From: Lichenicola cladoniae
GTDB taxonomy: Bacteria > Pseudomonadota > Alphaproteobacteria > Acetobacterales > Acetobacteraceae
Assembly: GCF_013201075.1 (NCBI RefSeq)
Contig: NZ_CP053710.1
Span: 290,210 to 354,209 of the forward strand
Reading direction: 5' to 3'
DNA: 64,000 nt
Under the pieces are notes generated by a model. The model was not told the origin of the DNA. It worked only from the letters and a program-made list of their open reading frames with translations, and searched no databases. A program made the position numbers and the translations under genes. This document shows positions 9,332-19,660 of the stretch, one piece after another. Position 1 is the first letter of the stretch. Every line of letters begins with the position of its first letter.

Positions 9332-9942
9332 CGCGACGCGCTGAGGTTCCAGGCGCTGATGACTGGTAGATCGGCGTGGCCGGGATTGGATCCGAGGACG
9401 CCCACGGCAGCGGTCCCGAGCACGAAATGCTGGCCTTCGATTACCGGCAGCCCGATCCACCGCACTGTCAGGCTGCTGCCGATCTGGCCGTGGGAGAACA
9501 GGGCGATGCTGCCCCCTAAGGCCCGCAACCGCGCGATGAGGCGATCGGCGCGCAAGGTGACCTCGGCCGGTCCTTCCCCCTCTGGACAACCGTCGCGATA
9601 GACGCTCCAGCCTGACCGCTCCGCACGAATCTCGATCGACCGTCGGCCCTCATAGGCGCCGTAGTCCCACTCGGCCAGGTCCGGCTCCTCCTCCGCCATG
9701 TCCCCCAGTCCCGCCAGCATGCAGGTCTGGCGGGCACGTCCGGCCGGGCTCACGAACACCCGGTCGAACGACACCGTGGCCAGCATCGGACGCAGCGCCC
9801 GAGCTTGGTCCTCACCGTGTCCGGTGAGCGCGATATCGGTCCGTCCGGTGTGGCGGCCGGACAGCGACCACGCGGTCTCGCCGTGACGCACGAGATAGAC
9901 GCAGCTCGTCGGCCGCTCAGCTTGGACACGGTGATGCTCCAT
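9328..9942 (-). CDS. Histidine phosphatase / phosphoglycerate mutase-like protein
   Basis: A 204-residue member of the histidine phosphatase superfamily. It has the phospho-accepting RHG motif (YLVRHGETAWSLSGRHTGRT) near the N-terminus, YGAYEGRRS in the middle and a second catalytic histidine in LFSHGQIGSS. The ATG at 9942 is 2 bases after the stop of the aldolase gene, which favours it over an in-frame ATG at 10062. The position between aldolase and a membrane protein in a phosphoketolase operon suggests a sugar-phosphate or phosphoglycerate substrate, but the family is too broad to name one. Confidence 0.8.
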   Translation of the reverse strand: MEHHRVQAERPTSCVYLVRHGETAWSLSGRHTGRTDIALTGHGEDQARALRPMLATVSFDRVFVSPAGRARQTCMLAGLGDMAEEEPDLAEWDYGAYEGRRSIEIRAERSGWSVYRDGCPEGEGPAEVTLRADRLIARLRALGGSIALFSHGQIGSSLTVRWIGLPVIEGQHFVLGTAAVGVLGSNPGHADLPVISAWNLSASR

Positions 9943-9944
9943 CG

Positions 9945-11039
9945 TCAGGGGCTGGAGAGGCCGGCTGTCATCGTGCTGGTCGGTCCTACCGGAACGCCGT
10001 TGAGCCCGACCTGCCACTCCATCAACGCGTCGTAATCGCCGCGAAGCGCTGCCTGATTGCACAGGGCGCGATGCTGCAACGCCTCCTGTGCGTCATGCCG
10101 GTTGGCGTCGTCGCCACGCCATATCTCCAGGGCAGGCTGCTGGATAGCGCGCGCAAACGAGAAGACGAGGGGCCATGGGAGATCTCGGCGCGGATAGCCG
10201 GCCTGGATGTTCATCGCGTTGAGTCGCGCCGACGCCAGCTCGCCGGACTGTCCGCCCGACAGGAACGCGATGCCGGCGACCTCCGCCGGCACGTGCTGCA
10301 GCAGGCACGCGATCGTAGCTGTCGCAACCGCGTCTGCTGACACCTGCACTGTACTCGTCAGCCCGGGGAGAACCATGTTCGGCTTCAGGATCAGTCCGTC
10401 GAGGGCCACACCCTGGGTGGCGAGTTCATCGAAGACAGCCGCGAGCACGTCGCCAGTAACGATCTGGCAGCGTTCCAGCGTGTGGTTGCCGGTCATCAGG
10501 ACTTCCGGCTCGACGATCGGGACTAGGCCCGCCTCCTGGCAAAGGGCGGCATAACGGGCCAAGGCTTGAGCATTCGCCTTAATGCAGGCGAGGCTCGGGA
10601 AGCCTTGCCCGATGCCGATCACGCCGCGCCACTTGGCAAACCGTGCGCCGAGCAGGGCATAATCCTTCAAGCGATCGCGCAGCCCGTCCAGCCCTTCGGT
10701 GACTGTCTCGCCCGGATGCAGCGCCAGTGGCTTGGCGCCCAGATCTACCTTGATCCCGGGGATGATGCCGGCGGCCACCAGCCGTTCGACCATGAGCACA
10801 CCGTGGCTGTCCTGCTGGCGGATAGTCTCGTCATAGAGGATCGCCCCGCTGATGCAGTCGCCAAGCCCGGGCGTGGTCACCAGCAGCTCGCGATAGGCCC
10901 GCCGCGCATCCACTGTCTGCGGGATGTCGACAACCGCGAAGCGCTTGTTGCAGGTGGGCGTGCTCTCATCCATCGCGAGCAGGCCGCGGCCCTCCGCGAC
11001 CAGAGCATGCGCCGTGGCAGTCAACCCGCGCCGGCTCAT
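9945..11039 (-). CDS. fbaB: Class I fructose-bisphosphate aldolase
   Basis: A 364-residue Schiff-base aldolase. It has the N-terminal [10 protein letters not shown] signature, [25 protein letters not shown] and the active-site lysine segment [11 protein letters not shown], followed by FLSGGQSGE. The cytosolic enzyme cleaves fructose 1,6-bisphosphate to glyceraldehyde 3-phosphate and dihydroxyacetone phosphate, or catalyses the reverse. The chosen ATG at 11039 overlaps the xfp1 stop as ATGA. An alternative ATG at 11054 would add MERHS. With xfp1 upstream and a phosphatase downstream it belongs to one operon. Confidence 0.92.
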   Translation of the reverse strand: MSRRGLTATAHALVAEGRGLLAMDESTPTCNKRFAVVDIPQTVDARRAYRELLVTTPGLGDCISGAILYDETIRQQDSHGVLMVERLVAAGIIPGIKVDLGAKPLALHPGETVTEGLDGLRDRLKDYALLGARFAKWRGVIGIGQGFPSLACIKANAQALARYAALCQEAGLVPIVEPEVLMTGNHTLERCQIVTGDVLAAVFDELATQGVALDGLILKPNMVLPGLTSTVQVSADAVATATIACLLQHVPAEVAGIAFLSGGQSGELASARLNAMNIQAGYPRRDLPWPLVFSFARAIQQPALEIWRGDDANRHDAQEALQHRALCNQAALRGDYDALMEWQVGLNGVPVGPTSTMTAGLSSP

Positions 11040-13459
11040 GCTGTGGCGCTCCATTTCCAGTTGCGTATCTCGGGCAGGTCCTCACCGTGCTTGTCGATGT
11101 ACTGCTTGTGCTCGATCAGCTTGTCGGCCATCAGCTGCCGCAGATAGGCACCCTTGGTGCCGAGCCCCGGCACGCGGTCGACGACGTCCTGCACGAGATG
11201 GAAACGGTCGAGCTTGTTCTGGACACGGATGTCGAAGGCGGTGGTGATGGTTCCCTCCTCGACATAGCCGCGCACGTGGATATTGCGGTTCGTGCGACGG
11301 TAGGTCAGGCGGTGTACCAGCGACGGGTAGCCGTGGAACGCGAAGATGATGTGCTTCTGCTTGGTGAACAGCTCGTCGTACTCGACCTCGCTCAGCCCAT
11401 GCGGATGCTCGCTCGCCGATTGCAGCCGCATCAGGTCCACCACGTTGATCACCCGTATCTTCAGATCCGGCAGATGCTCCCGCAGGATCGATACCGTAGC
11501 GAGGATCTCGAGCGTCGGCGTGTCGCCGCAGCAGGCCATGACGACATCCGGCTCCTCGGTGTGATCGTTGCTCGCCCATCTCCAGATGCCGAGCCCCTGG
11601 GTGCAGTGGATCACCGCCTCGTCCATGGTGAGCCATTGCGGCATCAGATGCTTGCCGGCGACCACGACGTTCACGTAATGGCGGCTGCGCAAGCAGTGGT
11701 CGAACACCGACAGCAGGCAGTTCGCATCCGGCGGTAGATACGCACGCACAATGTCGGCCTTCTTGTTGATCACGTGGTCGAGGAAGCCCGGATCCTGATG
11801 CGTGAAGCCGTTATGATCCTGCTGCCACACATGCGATGCGAGCAGATAATTGAGCGATGCGATCTTGCGGCGCCAAGGCAATTCCGACGTGACCTTCAAC
11901 CATTTCGCGTGCTGGCTGAACATGGAATCAACGATCCGGATGAACGCCTCGTAGCTGTTGAACAGGCCGTGGCGACCGGTCAGCAGATAGCCCTCGAGGA
12001 AGCCCTCCGACTGATGCTCGCTCAGCATCGAGTCGACGACGCCGCCGTCCGGCGAAAGGAACTCGTCATCGGGCACCTCCAGCGCGTCCCACTGGCGGTT
12101 CGTGACCTCGAAGACCGCACCGAGCATGTTCGACAGCGTCTCGTCCGGGCCGAAGATACGGAAGTTGCGCGGCTGGTCGTTCGCCGACACGATGTCGCGA
12201 AAGAACTGCCCGAGCACCGTGGTATCCGAGGCGACGACAGCGCCTGGCGACGGAACATCGACGGCGTGCACACGGAAATCGGGCATCAGCAGGTCGCGCA
12301 GCAGCTGCCCGCCATTAGTGTGTGGGTTGGCACCCATGCGGCTGTTTCCCTGCGGTGCAAGTGCTGCCAGCTCGGGAAGCAGTCGCCCCTGCGCGTCGAA
12401 CAGCTCCTCGGGCTTATAGCTCCGCATCCAGCTCTCCAGCTGCGACACGTGTTCCGCATGTGCGTGATCCACCAGCAGCGGCACCTGATGCGCGCGGAAG
12501 GTGCCCTCCACCTTGAGGCCGTCGACCATCCTGGGGCCGGTCCAGCCCTTCGGCGACCGCAGCACGATCATGGGCCAGCGCGGACGGGCAGGTATGCCGG
12601 TCGTGCGCGCCTGGACCTGGATGTCGTGGATGTCCTGCACGACGCGCTCCAGGGTCGTCGCCATCAGCGTGTGCATGGCGTCTGGATCGTCGCCCTCCAC
12701 GAAATAGGGCGTCCAGCCGCAGCCGCGGAAGAACTGCTCGAGCTCCTCGTGGTCGATCCGCGCGAGGATGGTGGGATTGCTGATCTTGAAGCCGTTGAGA
12801 TGCAGGATCGGCAGCACGGCGCCGTCGGAAATCGGGTTCAGCAGCTTGTTGGAGTGCCAGGCGGTCGCCAGTGGTCCGGTTTCCGACTCTCCGTCACCCA
12901 CCACGCAGGCGACGATGAGGCCGGGATTGTCTAACACGGCACCGAAGGCATGGCTCAAAGAATAGCCGAGCTCGCCGCCCTCGTGGATCGATCCGGGCGT
13001 TGTCGGCGCGACATGGCTCGAGATGCCACCGGGAAAGGAGAACTGCGTGAACAGCCGCCTCAGTCCGGCCTCGTCCTGACTGATGCTCGGGTAGATCTCG
13101 CTGTAGCTGCCTTCAAGGTAAGTGTTTGCCACCAGCGCCGGCCCGCCGTGTCCGGGCCCAGATACATAGAACATGTCGAGGTCGTATTTCTTGATGACCC
13201 GGTTCAAATGCACATAGATGAAGTTCTGGCCTGGCGTGGTGCCCCAGTGACCGACGATCAACGGCTTGACGTGGGCGAGCGTCAACGGCTCACGCAGCAG
13301 CGGATTGTCGTAGAGGTAGATCTGACCGACCGAGAGGTAGTTCGCGGCGCGCCAGTAGGCGTTCATCAGCCGGACTTCAGCGGCATTGATGACCGCACCC
13401 TCCGGCGGCCGCTCCGTCGTGGCGATCGGAAGCCTTGGGCTTGTTACGATCGTATCCAT
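11036..13459 (-). CDS. xfp: Phosphoketolase (xylulose 5-P/fructose 6-P), copy 1
   Basis: A 807-residue thiamine-diphosphate enzyme, full length for the family. It converts xylulose 5-phosphate or fructose 6-phosphate plus phosphate to acetyl phosphate and glyceraldehyde 3-phosphate or erythrose 4-phosphate. Visible landmarks are [15 protein letters not shown] near residue 34, [20 protein letters not shown] near 100, [14 protein letters not shown] of the cofactor site near 185, and a C-terminus ending [11 protein letters not shown]. It leads the operon xfp1-fbaB-phosphatase-membrane protein. Its own FixJ-like box lies 119 bases upstream and overlaps the end of glk. Together with ackA it would give substrate-level ATP from acetyl phosphate. 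Confidence 0.95.
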   Translation of the reverse strand: MDTIVTSPRLPIATTERPPEGAVINAAEVRLMNAYWRAANYLSVGQIYLYDNPLLREPLTLAHVKPLIVGHWGTTPGQNFIYVHLNRVIKKYDLDMFYVSGPGHGGPALVANTYLEGSYSEIYPSISQDEAGLRRLFTQFSFPGGISSHVAPTTPGSIHEGGELGYSLSHAFGAVLDNPGLIVACVVGDGESETGPLATAWHSNKLLNPISDGAVLPILHLNGFKISNPTILARIDHEELEQFFRGCGWTPYFVEGDDPDAMHTLMATTLERVVQDIHDIQVQARTTGIPARPRWPMIVLRSPKGWTGPRMVDGLKVEGTFRAHQVPLLVDHAHAEHVSQLESWMRSYKPEELFDAQGRLLPELAALAPQGNSRMGANPHTNGGQLLRDLLMPDFRVHAVDVPSPGAVVASDTTVLGQFFRDIVSANDQPRNFRIFGPDETLSNMLGAVFEVTNRQWDALEVPDDEFLSPDGGVVDSMLSEHQSEGFLEGYLLTGRHGLFNSYEAFIRIVDSMFSQHAKWLKVTSELPWRRKIASLNYLLASHVWQQDHNGFTHQDPGFLDHVINKKADIVRAYLPPDANCLLSVFDHCLRSRHYVNVVVAGKHLMPQWLTMDEAVIHCTQGLGIWRWASNDHTEEPDVVMACCGDTPTLEILATVSILREHLPDLKIRVINVVDLMRLQSASEHPHGLSEVEYDELFTKQKHIIFAFHGYPSLVHRLTYRRTNRNIHVRGYVEEGTITTAFDIRVQNKLDRFHLVQDVVDRVPGLGTKGAYLRQLMADKLIEHKQYIDKHGEDLPEIRNWKWSATA

Positions 13460-13578
13460 TCAAAGATCCTCGGGGTCCGTCACGTTCGGCAGCAGGCGCC
13501 GACCAACCTGTCCGCGGCGCCAGGAACATAAGCCCGGGCGGCGAGTGGTCGGAGGGTAGTTTCTGTCTGTGGATGGGT

Positions 13579-13598
13579 GCAGCCTCGGAAACTACTCA
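13579..13598 (-). promoter_or_regulatory. FixJ-like box, xfp1 operon
   Basis: TGAGTAGTTTCCGAGGCTGC reads toward xfp1, 119 bases upstream of its ATG. The TAG inside the box is also the stop codon of glk. A partial copy in the opposite orientation (GGTAGTTTCTGTCTG, near 13555-13570) lies between it and xfp1. Confidence 0.7.
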
Positions 13599-14643
13599 GC
13601 TGCGGCAGTGCCGCTGCCAAGATCCGATCCGACGGGCGTGCGCGGCAGCCTGTGCCCGGCGTCCTGTTTCAGGCCATACATTGCAGTACCAAGCAGGGCG
13701 GCGTTCACGGTAATGACGCGGACGGGGACCGCGCGAAGAAGGTTGGCGAAACGCCCCTTCGACGTGAAGGCGTGCATGAACGCGCCATCCTGCAGCTGCG
13801 GCACCACACGTGGCGGCAGGCCGCCCGCAAGATACACGCCGCCGGTCGCCATGACCTTCAGCGCCAGGTTGCCGGCCTCGGCGCCCCAGACATCGATCAC
13901 GATGCGCAAGGCAGCGGCGGCAAGCGGATTATTGTCTGGGTCATGCAGCGCGGCTTCGATAATGACCGGTGTCCTGTCATGTGCTGCGTGTAGAATTGCC
14001 GCGAATGCGGGATCTTTCGAGGACGGATCACGCGAGCGCACGTAATCATACATGTTGGGCAGACCGGAACCTGCAAAGACTCGCTCGTAGGCGGCATGAC
14101 GGAACCGCTCGGTCAGGAACCGCCAGAGCCCGGCCTGGATCTCGTTGGTCGGTGGGAAATCCGCGTGGCCGCCTTCGGCGGCGCACGTCACATAGCTCTC
14201 GCCGCTCCAGATCAGGAACGCCTCGCCAAGGCCGGTGCCCGGCGCCAGCACAGCAATCGCCGTGTGGGGCACCGCCTGTCCTGCATTGATCTCGACCACT
14301 TCCTCGGGCAACAGATGCGGCACCGCATGCGCGATTGCCTCGAGGTCGTTCAGCAGGGTGACACGATCAAGATAGAGCGCTCGGGGCAGGGCCTGTTCCT
14401 CGAGATCCCAGGGCAGGTTGGTCAGGTGCGCCTTGCCGGCAATCACCGGACCTGCCACGTCGAAACAGGCGGAGGAGTCGGGTGGCCGCCAGTGCTCGTC
14501 AGGAACGCCTCGACGATCGGCTGCAGGCCGGAATTGTCGGTACTTTTGTAATCCTGTCGCGCTAGGAAGTTCCTGGGCCCCGCCTCCGCGGACACCAGGG
14601 CCAGCCTAGTCGTGGTCCCGCCAATACCACCCGCGATCAGCAT
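13592..14643 (-). pseudogene. glk: Glucokinase, frameshifted and motif-damaged
   Basis: The two parts together match a bacterial ROK-independent glucokinase of about 350 residues. The N-terminal part starts at 14643 ([20 protein letters not shown]). One base is missing near 14475-14485, after [10 protein letters not shown], and the rest continues in another frame from [12 protein letters not shown]. Ordinary glucokinases have GDIGGT at the ATP-phosphate loop; here the aspartate is glycine. Frameshift plus loss of this residue suggests a decaying gene, although the frameshift alone could be a read error. The C-terminal frame remains open to 13592. It sits between tpiA and xfp1 in the same direction. 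Confidence 0.8.
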
Positions 14644-14902
14644 CCGGACCTCTTCGTTACTCTCTCGAACAGTATGCTCACTGCCGCGGCTGTCCTGACA
14701 CCAGGGGCATCACAGGCCAAAGCGGCATCAGGATGGTTGCAAGCCGGCAACGTTCCGATCTTGCGTAAAGGCCGGAAGTCCAGCGCGCCCGTCTTGGTTT
14801 TGTGCCACCTAGCCCCGGATGATCTGGCGTGGTCTTGATCTGAGATCGCCATGATGCATCCTATCTCTGCAACGTCACGGTCGCCTGCTCGAGGTACAGA
14901 GG

Positions 14903-15649
14903 CTAGCGGTCCGTCAAGCCGAGTATTGCATCGAATTTATCTGCCTTCAGGCTGGCCCCGCCGATCAGCAGGCCCCCAACCTCGGGAATGCTCAGGATTT
15001 CTGCCGCATTATCTGACGTCACTGACCCGCCATACAGGATTCGGATTGCCGATCCGAAACCACCGAACTGGGTCATCAGGCAGGACCGGATATGCTGGTG
15101 CATTTCAGTGACCTGCTCCGAACTTGGCGGATGACCGCTTCCGATCGCCCAGAGCGGCTCATACGCGATCGCAGTTACCGCAGGTTTGCTCGGCGCGCTG
15201 AAAAGACTGCCGGCCAGCTGGCTGGCGCAGCTGGTCAGGGCTCTTCCGTTGCTGCGCTGTTCCTGTGTCTCGCCGATGCAGACGATGATACTCAGGCCGG
15301 CCCTAAAGCCCGCCAGCGCCTTCGCCGCGACTACTGCGTCAGTTTCCTGGTGAAGCCGCCGGCGCTCGGAATGGCCGACGATCACTGTGGTCGCTCCCGC
15401 ATCCTTCAGCATCTCGGCGCTGACATCTCCGGTAAACGAGCCAGAAGCCTCCGCGTGACAATCTTCACCCCCCATCGGAAGCCGACCGGCCGCGACTTGA
15501 ACGGCTCGGGAGATCAAGGTCGCCGGAACGCAGAGCAGCACGTCGGCATGAAGCGGCCTCGACGCAACGCAGGCTGCCATCAGCTCGATTTCCGGAAGCT
15601 GATCACTGAGACCGTGCATCTTCCAGTTGCCGGCAATCAGCTGACGCAT
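14903..15649 (-). CDS. tpiA: Triosephosphate isomerase
   Basis: A 248-residue cytosolic TIM-barrel enzyme interconverting dihydroxyacetone phosphate and glyceraldehyde 3-phosphate. It has the catalytic lysine in AGNWKMHG, the histidine in VGHSERRR, the glutamate in AYEPLWAIGSG and the phosphate-binding LYGGSVTSDN. The ATG at 15649 (MRQLIAGNWKMHG) matches the normal family start; a longer in-frame start at 15718 would overlap the SHOCT gene. It lies 10 bases behind the SHOCT gene and probably shares its promoter. It looks like a dedicated second copy serving the phosphoketolase block. Confidence 0.93.
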   Translation of the reverse strand: MRQLIAGNWKMHGLSDQLPEIELMAACVASRPLHADVLLCVPATLISRAVQVAAGRLPMGGEDCHAEASGSFTGDVSAEMLKDAGATTVIVGHSERRRLHQETDAVVAAKALAGFRAGLSIIVCIGETQEQRSNGRALTSCASQLAGSLFSAPSKPAVTAIAYEPLWAIGSGHPPSSEQVTEMHQHIRSCLMTQFGGFGSAIRILYGGSVTSDNAAEILSIPEVGGLLIGGASLKADKFDAILGLTDR

Positions 15650-15659
15650 GGCACAGGCA

Positions 15660-15974
15660 TCACAGGGCTGTCCGGCCAACGAGAGTGGAGATCGGAGCAG
15701 CTGAAGCGACAGCGCCACGCCGCGCGATCGGGGTTGAACTACCTGCGATGTCGGATTTCAGTTGAGCATACTCCTCGCGGGTGATGTCGCCGCGCGCATA
15801 ACGCTCATCGAGGATGTCGAACGCCCGGTTATCCGGCCGGCCTGAAAACCTCTGATGCGCACGGTAGGTGTAGCCCCAGTTCCCGAAGCTCGACAGCATC
15901 AGGAAGATGAAGCCGAACCATAGGAACCAGCCCCAGCCAAGAAATCCGTCGTTCCAGTAGGTATGGATCATCAT
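15660..15974 (-). CDS. SHOCT-domain small membrane protein
   Basis: A 104-residue protein with one N-terminal membrane segment (WGWFLWFGFIFLMLSSFGNW, about residues 14-33) and a short C-terminal SHOCT motif (LDERYARGDITREEYAQLKS). Proteins of this form are common next to stress genes in alphaproteobacteria, and their role is not settled. It is the first gene of the tpiA operon, 62 bases behind a FixJ-like box. The start could be either of two adjacent ATG codons. Confidence 0.8.
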   Translation of the reverse strand: MMIHTYWNDGFLGWGWFLWFGFIFLMLSSFGNWGYTYRAHQRFSGRPDNRAFDILDERYARGDITREEYAQLKSDIAGSSTPIARRGAVASAAPISTLVGRTAL

Positions 15975-16036
15975 GCCGCCTCATGGTCTTGAAGTTGATC
16001 TGTTGAGACAAATATTCCCCAATGCCGAAGTTAGCG

Positions 16037-16056
16037 GCAGCTTCGGAAACTACTTA
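16037..16056 (-). promoter_or_regulatory. FixJ-like box, SHOCT-tpiA operon
   Basis: TAAGTAGTTTCCGAAGCTGC ends 62 bases before the SHOCT start. As at glk, the TAG within the box is the stop codon of the preceding gene (the ackA remnant). Confidence 0.7.
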
Positions 16057-16179
16057 GCTTCGGCAGGCTGCACGTTCGCGAGCTGGTTTCGAAGAACGGC
16101 CAGGGTGTGGCGAGCGATCATGGCCTCCTCGTCGGTGGCGATGACGCGCACCTCCACAGCACTCCCTGGGAGGCTGATC
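16050..16179 (-). pseudogene. ackA: 3' remnant of an acetate kinase gene, cut by an IS6-type element
   Basis: About 43 codons remain. SLPGSAVEVRVIATDEEAMI and ARHTLAVLRNQLA align with the last residues of the intact acetate kinase at 24446 (TPGSRVEVHVIPTDEEATIA). The upstream part has been replaced by the left end of an IS6-type element at 16180. So the SHOCT-tpiA-glk-xfp1 block once followed an ackA gene, and the intact ackA elsewhere in the island is a second copy. Confidence 0.8.
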
Positions 16180-17153
16180 GGTTCGGTCAGCCCTCGCGCC
16201 AGGGGCGGTCTAATGGCCGCTTGAAGCCTGCCGTAGCGTCGCAAGCCGTGGCACTGGGAGGATATCGGGATGAACTGCGTGTGCTGTGGGGCTGCGGCAG
16301 TGACGGAACGGCCGGAGATGACGGCACGCGGATAGCGGTGCTTCCGTTGCCGGGCCTGCGGACGTCAGTTCAACGAGCGCAGCGGTGGCGTGCTGAACCG
16401 GACCTGCCTGCCCAGCGACATTATCGCCTTCGTGGTGTTCTGCAGGCTCCGCTACCGGCTGACGCTGCGCGACCTGAGCGAGATCATGGCGCTGCGTGGG
16501 ATCGAGGTCAGCTACGAGGCCGTGCGTGACTGGGAGGCAAAGCTGCTGCCGGTCCTCGGCGAGGAGCTGCGCAAACGCCGCCGCGGCACCGGACGGCAAT
16601 CCGGCGTGAGCTGGTATGTCGACGAGACCTACCTGAAGGTCCGCGGCCGCTGGACCTACCTGTATCGGGCGATCGACCGGGATGGGAACCTGATCGACGC
16701 CATGCTCAGCGAGCACCGCGACATGAAGGCCGCCAACGCGTTCTTCCGCTCGGCGCGGGCGGTTATGGGCCTGCGGCCGGACCGGGTGACGACGGATGGG
16801 CACGGCTCCCACCCAAGGGCGATTCGCACTGTGCCGGACAAGGCAGTCCGCCACCGCACCAGCGCGTACCTGAACAACCGCCTCGAACAGGACCATCGCG
16901 GCATCAAGGGCAGGATCCGATGTATGCGTGGCTTCAAAAACCACGATGCCGCCCACCGCCTCTGCCGAGAGCATGGCGAACTCCGCAACCTCCTTCGCCC
17001 TCGTCGCCGTCACAACCAGATCGTATCCGCCTCCCTCCGACGCACCCGCTTCGCAAGAGGCGCCCGAGCTGCACTCCGAATCATGCAGAATGCGTGATCC
17101 CGCAAGCTTCCGCAGAGACCAGTGAGAACGATGGCACGGGTGCTGACAGAACC
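16180..17153 (+). mobile_element. IS6-family element with zinc-ribbon transposase
   Basis: The ends are GGTTCGGTCAGCCCTCG at the left and the inverse of GGTTCTGTCAGCACCCG at the right. The 8-base flanks do not match, so the original target duplication is gone. A solo copy of the left end lies at 23229-23261. The element truncates ackA. Confidence 0.75.
16270..17097 (+). pseudogene. IS6-family transposase with a nonsense codon in its zinc ribbon
   Basis: The frame starts MNCVCCGAAAVTERPEMTAR and continues after a TAG at about 16338 into RCFRCRACGRQFNERSGG, so the stop falls between the two halves of the CxxC zinc ribbon. From 16390 the catalytic part is intact: WYVDETYLKVRGRWTYLYRA, TDGHGSHPRAI and the TSAYLNNRLEQDHRGIKGR signature. 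A shortened protein could start at 16390 but would lack the DNA-binding ribbon. Confidence 0.7.
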
Positions 17154-17596
17154 GTGTCGGCTGCGGGCTCCCGGCCGGATCGACAGGAGCCACGCATGCA
17201 TCGACATCCCATCCCTGGCCGGCAAGAGGGGTATCAAAATAAGGCTAAACCTGACCGATCGAACTTGGTTCGGGACAAACCGCCATTTTCTAAAGTTCGG
17301 AACGGCACCCCGCTCGCCTTCGTCATGCTTGCGCTAACACGCCGTTCAAAGAGTCTCTCGGTTCAACCCCGCCAGTCCGCGGCAAGACAAACCGCGCACG
17401 GCATCGAGACCAGCCAAAAGCTAAGGCATTACCGATAGGTCATCGAGCTGACCTTCGCCTGGATCGACCGCAACAGCCGCCTCGTCATACGCTACGAGCG
17501 GAGAAGCAGCATACATTACCCCCCCTCTCGCCTGCGCGCTCATCTGCTTCAACGGACTGCAGAGCGGTTTCGAAGGCATTCTAAGACCGCACGGCG
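17154..17596 (+). mobile_element. Decayed IS5-type transposase fragment
   Basis: No intact gene. The plus strand retains broken echoes of the transposase at 41064-41926: GIKIRLNLTDRTWFGTN for the KTGPNPTDRGRLGTKRH region near 17230, and VIELTFAWIDRNSRLVIRYE for VIERTFAWINRYRRLVTRYE near 17440. Many substitutions and frame changes separate them. It ends close to the stop of the MFS gene. Confidence 0.6.
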
Positions 17597-18946
17597 TTAG
17601 TTTCTCGGATCCGGGATCGGCGTGAGCTTGCCGAGGAGAAAGACGTAGGAGAGGATCCCGATAATTAGCACGATACCGGCGACCAGGAACGCATCGGTGA
17701 AGGAATGCGTCGCTCCGACAATATAGCCGGTCGCGATCGGCGCGACGGCACCCATCATGTTGTTCAGGAAGTTCATGATGCCGCTGATCGTCCCGGTGGC
17801 ACCCTTTGGAGCAATCAGTGAGGGAATGGACCAGCCAACCGGTGCTGCTGCGGCAAGGCCGCTCAGAGCGATCGAGATCCAGACGATCGCCCACACCGGG
17901 TCGGCCGTCAGGGTGGCGCCGAAGACTGCGAGACCGAGCAACATTCCAGACACGAGCACGGTCTTGCGAACCCGCGTATCGTCATAACCTTTCGTGATTA
18001 GGTGGTCAATCAGCCAGCCACCGACAACAAGATCGGCGACGGTCGCGCACGCCCATGGCACTGCGGCAAACCCCGCGGACTTCAGGATGCTCATATGCAT
18101 CGTCTGGACGAGGTAGTTTGGCAGCCACGTGAGGAACAGATAAAATGAGTATCCGTAGGCCGCGAAGCCGATCGTCAGCCCCCAGAGCTTCCGGTTGCGC
18201 AAGAGATGGCCGAGCATGACCATACCGCCGCTCGCTGCCGGTCCCTCGACGGCGGCCCCGCCCGCACGAATATACTCGCGCTCCTCGGAACTAAGCCGCG
18301 GATGCTTGCTGGGATCTCGGTAGAAGAAAAAGAACATCAGGAAATACAGGAAGCTCAACGACGCTGTTACCACGAACCCAAAACGCCAACCGAAGTTAAC
18401 GACGACCAGGGCGACGATCGGAACGCCAATGACGTTAGAGAACTTCGCCCCAGCGTCGAAGATCGATGTCGCTAGCGATCGCTCCTGGCGCGGGAACCAG
18501 TAGCCCGTGGCCTTCGCACTTGCAGGGAAACCGGGTGCCTCAGCCGCGCCCAGCAGGATGCGCGCACCAAAGATACCCGCGAAGCCACTCATGAATGCGG
18601 TCGAGGCGGAGATCATCGACCAGATCAGCGTGCTGCAGCGATTTGTTTTGGTGACGCCGAAACGATCCAGGATCATGCCCGTTGGGATCTGCATGAGGGC
18701 GTATGACCAGAAAAATCCACTGAAAAGCCAGCCTAACTGACCATCGGTGAGGGTGAAGGCATGCTTGAGCTGGGGCGCCGCGACGGACAGGTTGATCCGG
18801 TCGAAATAGTTGACGAGCACTCCACAACCCAGAAGCACACCGATACCCCATCGCAATCTTGGGACGTGTCGTGCCGCGCCGGCCGGTGCCGGCACTACCG
18901 TTTCTCGGATCGGCGCGCTTTGGGGAGCCGCAACATTGACTGTCAT
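17597..18946 (-). CDS. MFS sugar-acid transporter (anion:cation symporter family)
   Basis: A 449-residue, 12-helix major facilitator protein. VNYFDRINLSVAAPQLKHAF in helix 1 and FSGFFWSYALMQIPTGMILDR are hallmarks of the ACS branch, which includes galactonate, glucarate and gluconate-type permeases. The start at 18946 overlaps the gluconokinase stop by four bases, so the two are cotranscribed and coupled. Gluconate or a related hexonate is the likely substrate. Uptake plus phosphorylation would deliver 6-phosphogluconate to the pentose phosphate pathway that feeds phosphoketolase. Confidence 0.88.
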   Translation of the reverse strand: MTVNVAAPQSAPIRETVVPAPAGAARHVPRLRWGIGVLLGCGVLVNYFDRINLSVAAPQLKHAFTLTDGQLGWLFSGFFWSYALMQIPTGMILDRFGVTKTNRCSTLIWSMISASTAFMSGFAGIFGARILLGAAEAPGFPASAKATGYWFPRQERSLATSIFDAGAKFSNVIGVPIVALVVVNFGWRFGFVVTASLSFLYFLMFFFFYRDPSKHPRLSSEEREYIRAGGAAVEGPAASGGMVMLGHLLRNRKLWGLTIGFAAYGYSFYLFLTWLPNYLVQTMHMSILKSAGFAAVPWACATVADLVVGGWLIDHLITKGYDDTRVRKTVLVSGMLLGLAVFGATLTADPVWAIVWISIALSGLAAAAPVGWSIPSLIAPKGATGTISGIMNFLNNMMGAVAPIATGYIVGATHSFTDAFLVAGIVLIIGILSYVFLLGKLTPIPDPRN

Positions 18947-19557
18947 ATCCGCGATCCTGACATTGCCGGCTGTTGCCGCGACGCCACGAGGTCCCGCTGT
19001 TCCAGCTGTTGCACGATGGTTGCGGCAATATCGGAAGGGGGAGTACCGATATTCACCGTGATTGGTCGCTCATCCTCCGTGGGTTCCTCTAAGGTCGAGA
19101 ACTGGCTATCCAGCAGCGCTACCGGCATGAAGTGCTCGAGCCGTGCCGTCATGCGACGACGGATGAGGTCGTGTGATCCCTTCAGGTAAACCAGCGTCAC
19201 GTGGGAGCGATCTCCGATGAGGATCTTGCGATACGCGCGTTTCAGCGCCGAGCAGGTCACGACTGCTGACTCGCCCCTTGCGCGCCAGCCGTCGACCTCC
19301 TTGGCGATCTTCTGCAGCCAAGGCAGTCGGTCGGCATCCGTCAGCGGCGTTCCACTGTGCATCTTCTGCACATTAACGGCCGGGTGAAGGTCATCACCCT
19401 CCTGAAACTGGCAACCGAGAGCTGCCGCTAGGAGGGCAGCCACCGTGGTCTTACCTGATCCAGAGACCCCCATGATTACGACTATGACAGGACGACTTAG
19501 CGAGGGCGTAAACGCTGGAGACCAAAAGCGCCGCGCTTGCCCATCATGTTCAACCAT
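18943..19557 (-). CDS. gntK: Gluconokinase
   Basis: A 204-residue P-loop kinase of the GntK family phosphorylating gluconate to 6-phosphogluconate. It has the Walker A motif GVSGSGKTTVAALLA near residue 30, EGDDLHPAVNVQKMHSGTPL for substrate binding and CSALKRAYRKIL. The first 20 residues are a non-conserved extension, and no better internal Met lies before the P-loop. A GTAGGAGGT ribosome site precedes the ATG. A degenerate FixJ-like box is 103 bases upstream. Confidence 0.92.
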   Translation of the reverse strand: MVEHDGQARRFWSPAFTPSLSRPVIVVIMGVSGSGKTTVAALLAAALGCQFQEGDDLHPAVNVQKMHSGTPLTDADRLPWLQKIAKEVDGWRARGESAVVTCSALKRAYRKILIGDRSHVTLVYLKGSHDLIRRRMTARLEHFMPVALLDSQFSTLEEPTEDERPITVNIGTPPSDIAATIVQQLEQRDLVASRQQPAMSGSRI

Positions 19558-19660
19558 GGATACCTCCTACTCAAAGCCTTCGGACCTGCCCGTGTCACGC
19601 GATTGACGGATGCCCGCATTGTCAACACCGGGATTCGATAGGGCGCCATGGCAATCGCTC

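Noticed and set aside
13555..13598. Inverted GTAGTTTC/GGAAACTAC pair read as a transposon end or recombination site
   Set aside because: The other copies of the motif occur singly or with different spacing and always point at a gene start, which fits an operator better.
14637..14852. 71-codon minus-strand ORF between tpiA and glk
   Set aside because: It has a passable ribosome site and overlaps the glk start, but the sequence has no recognisable fold or family. I treat the gap as probably noncoding.
17345..17370. GGTTCAACCCCGCC, resembling a tRNA T-arm
   Set aside because: No acceptor, D or anticodon stems can be built around it, and it lies in a decayed transposase.
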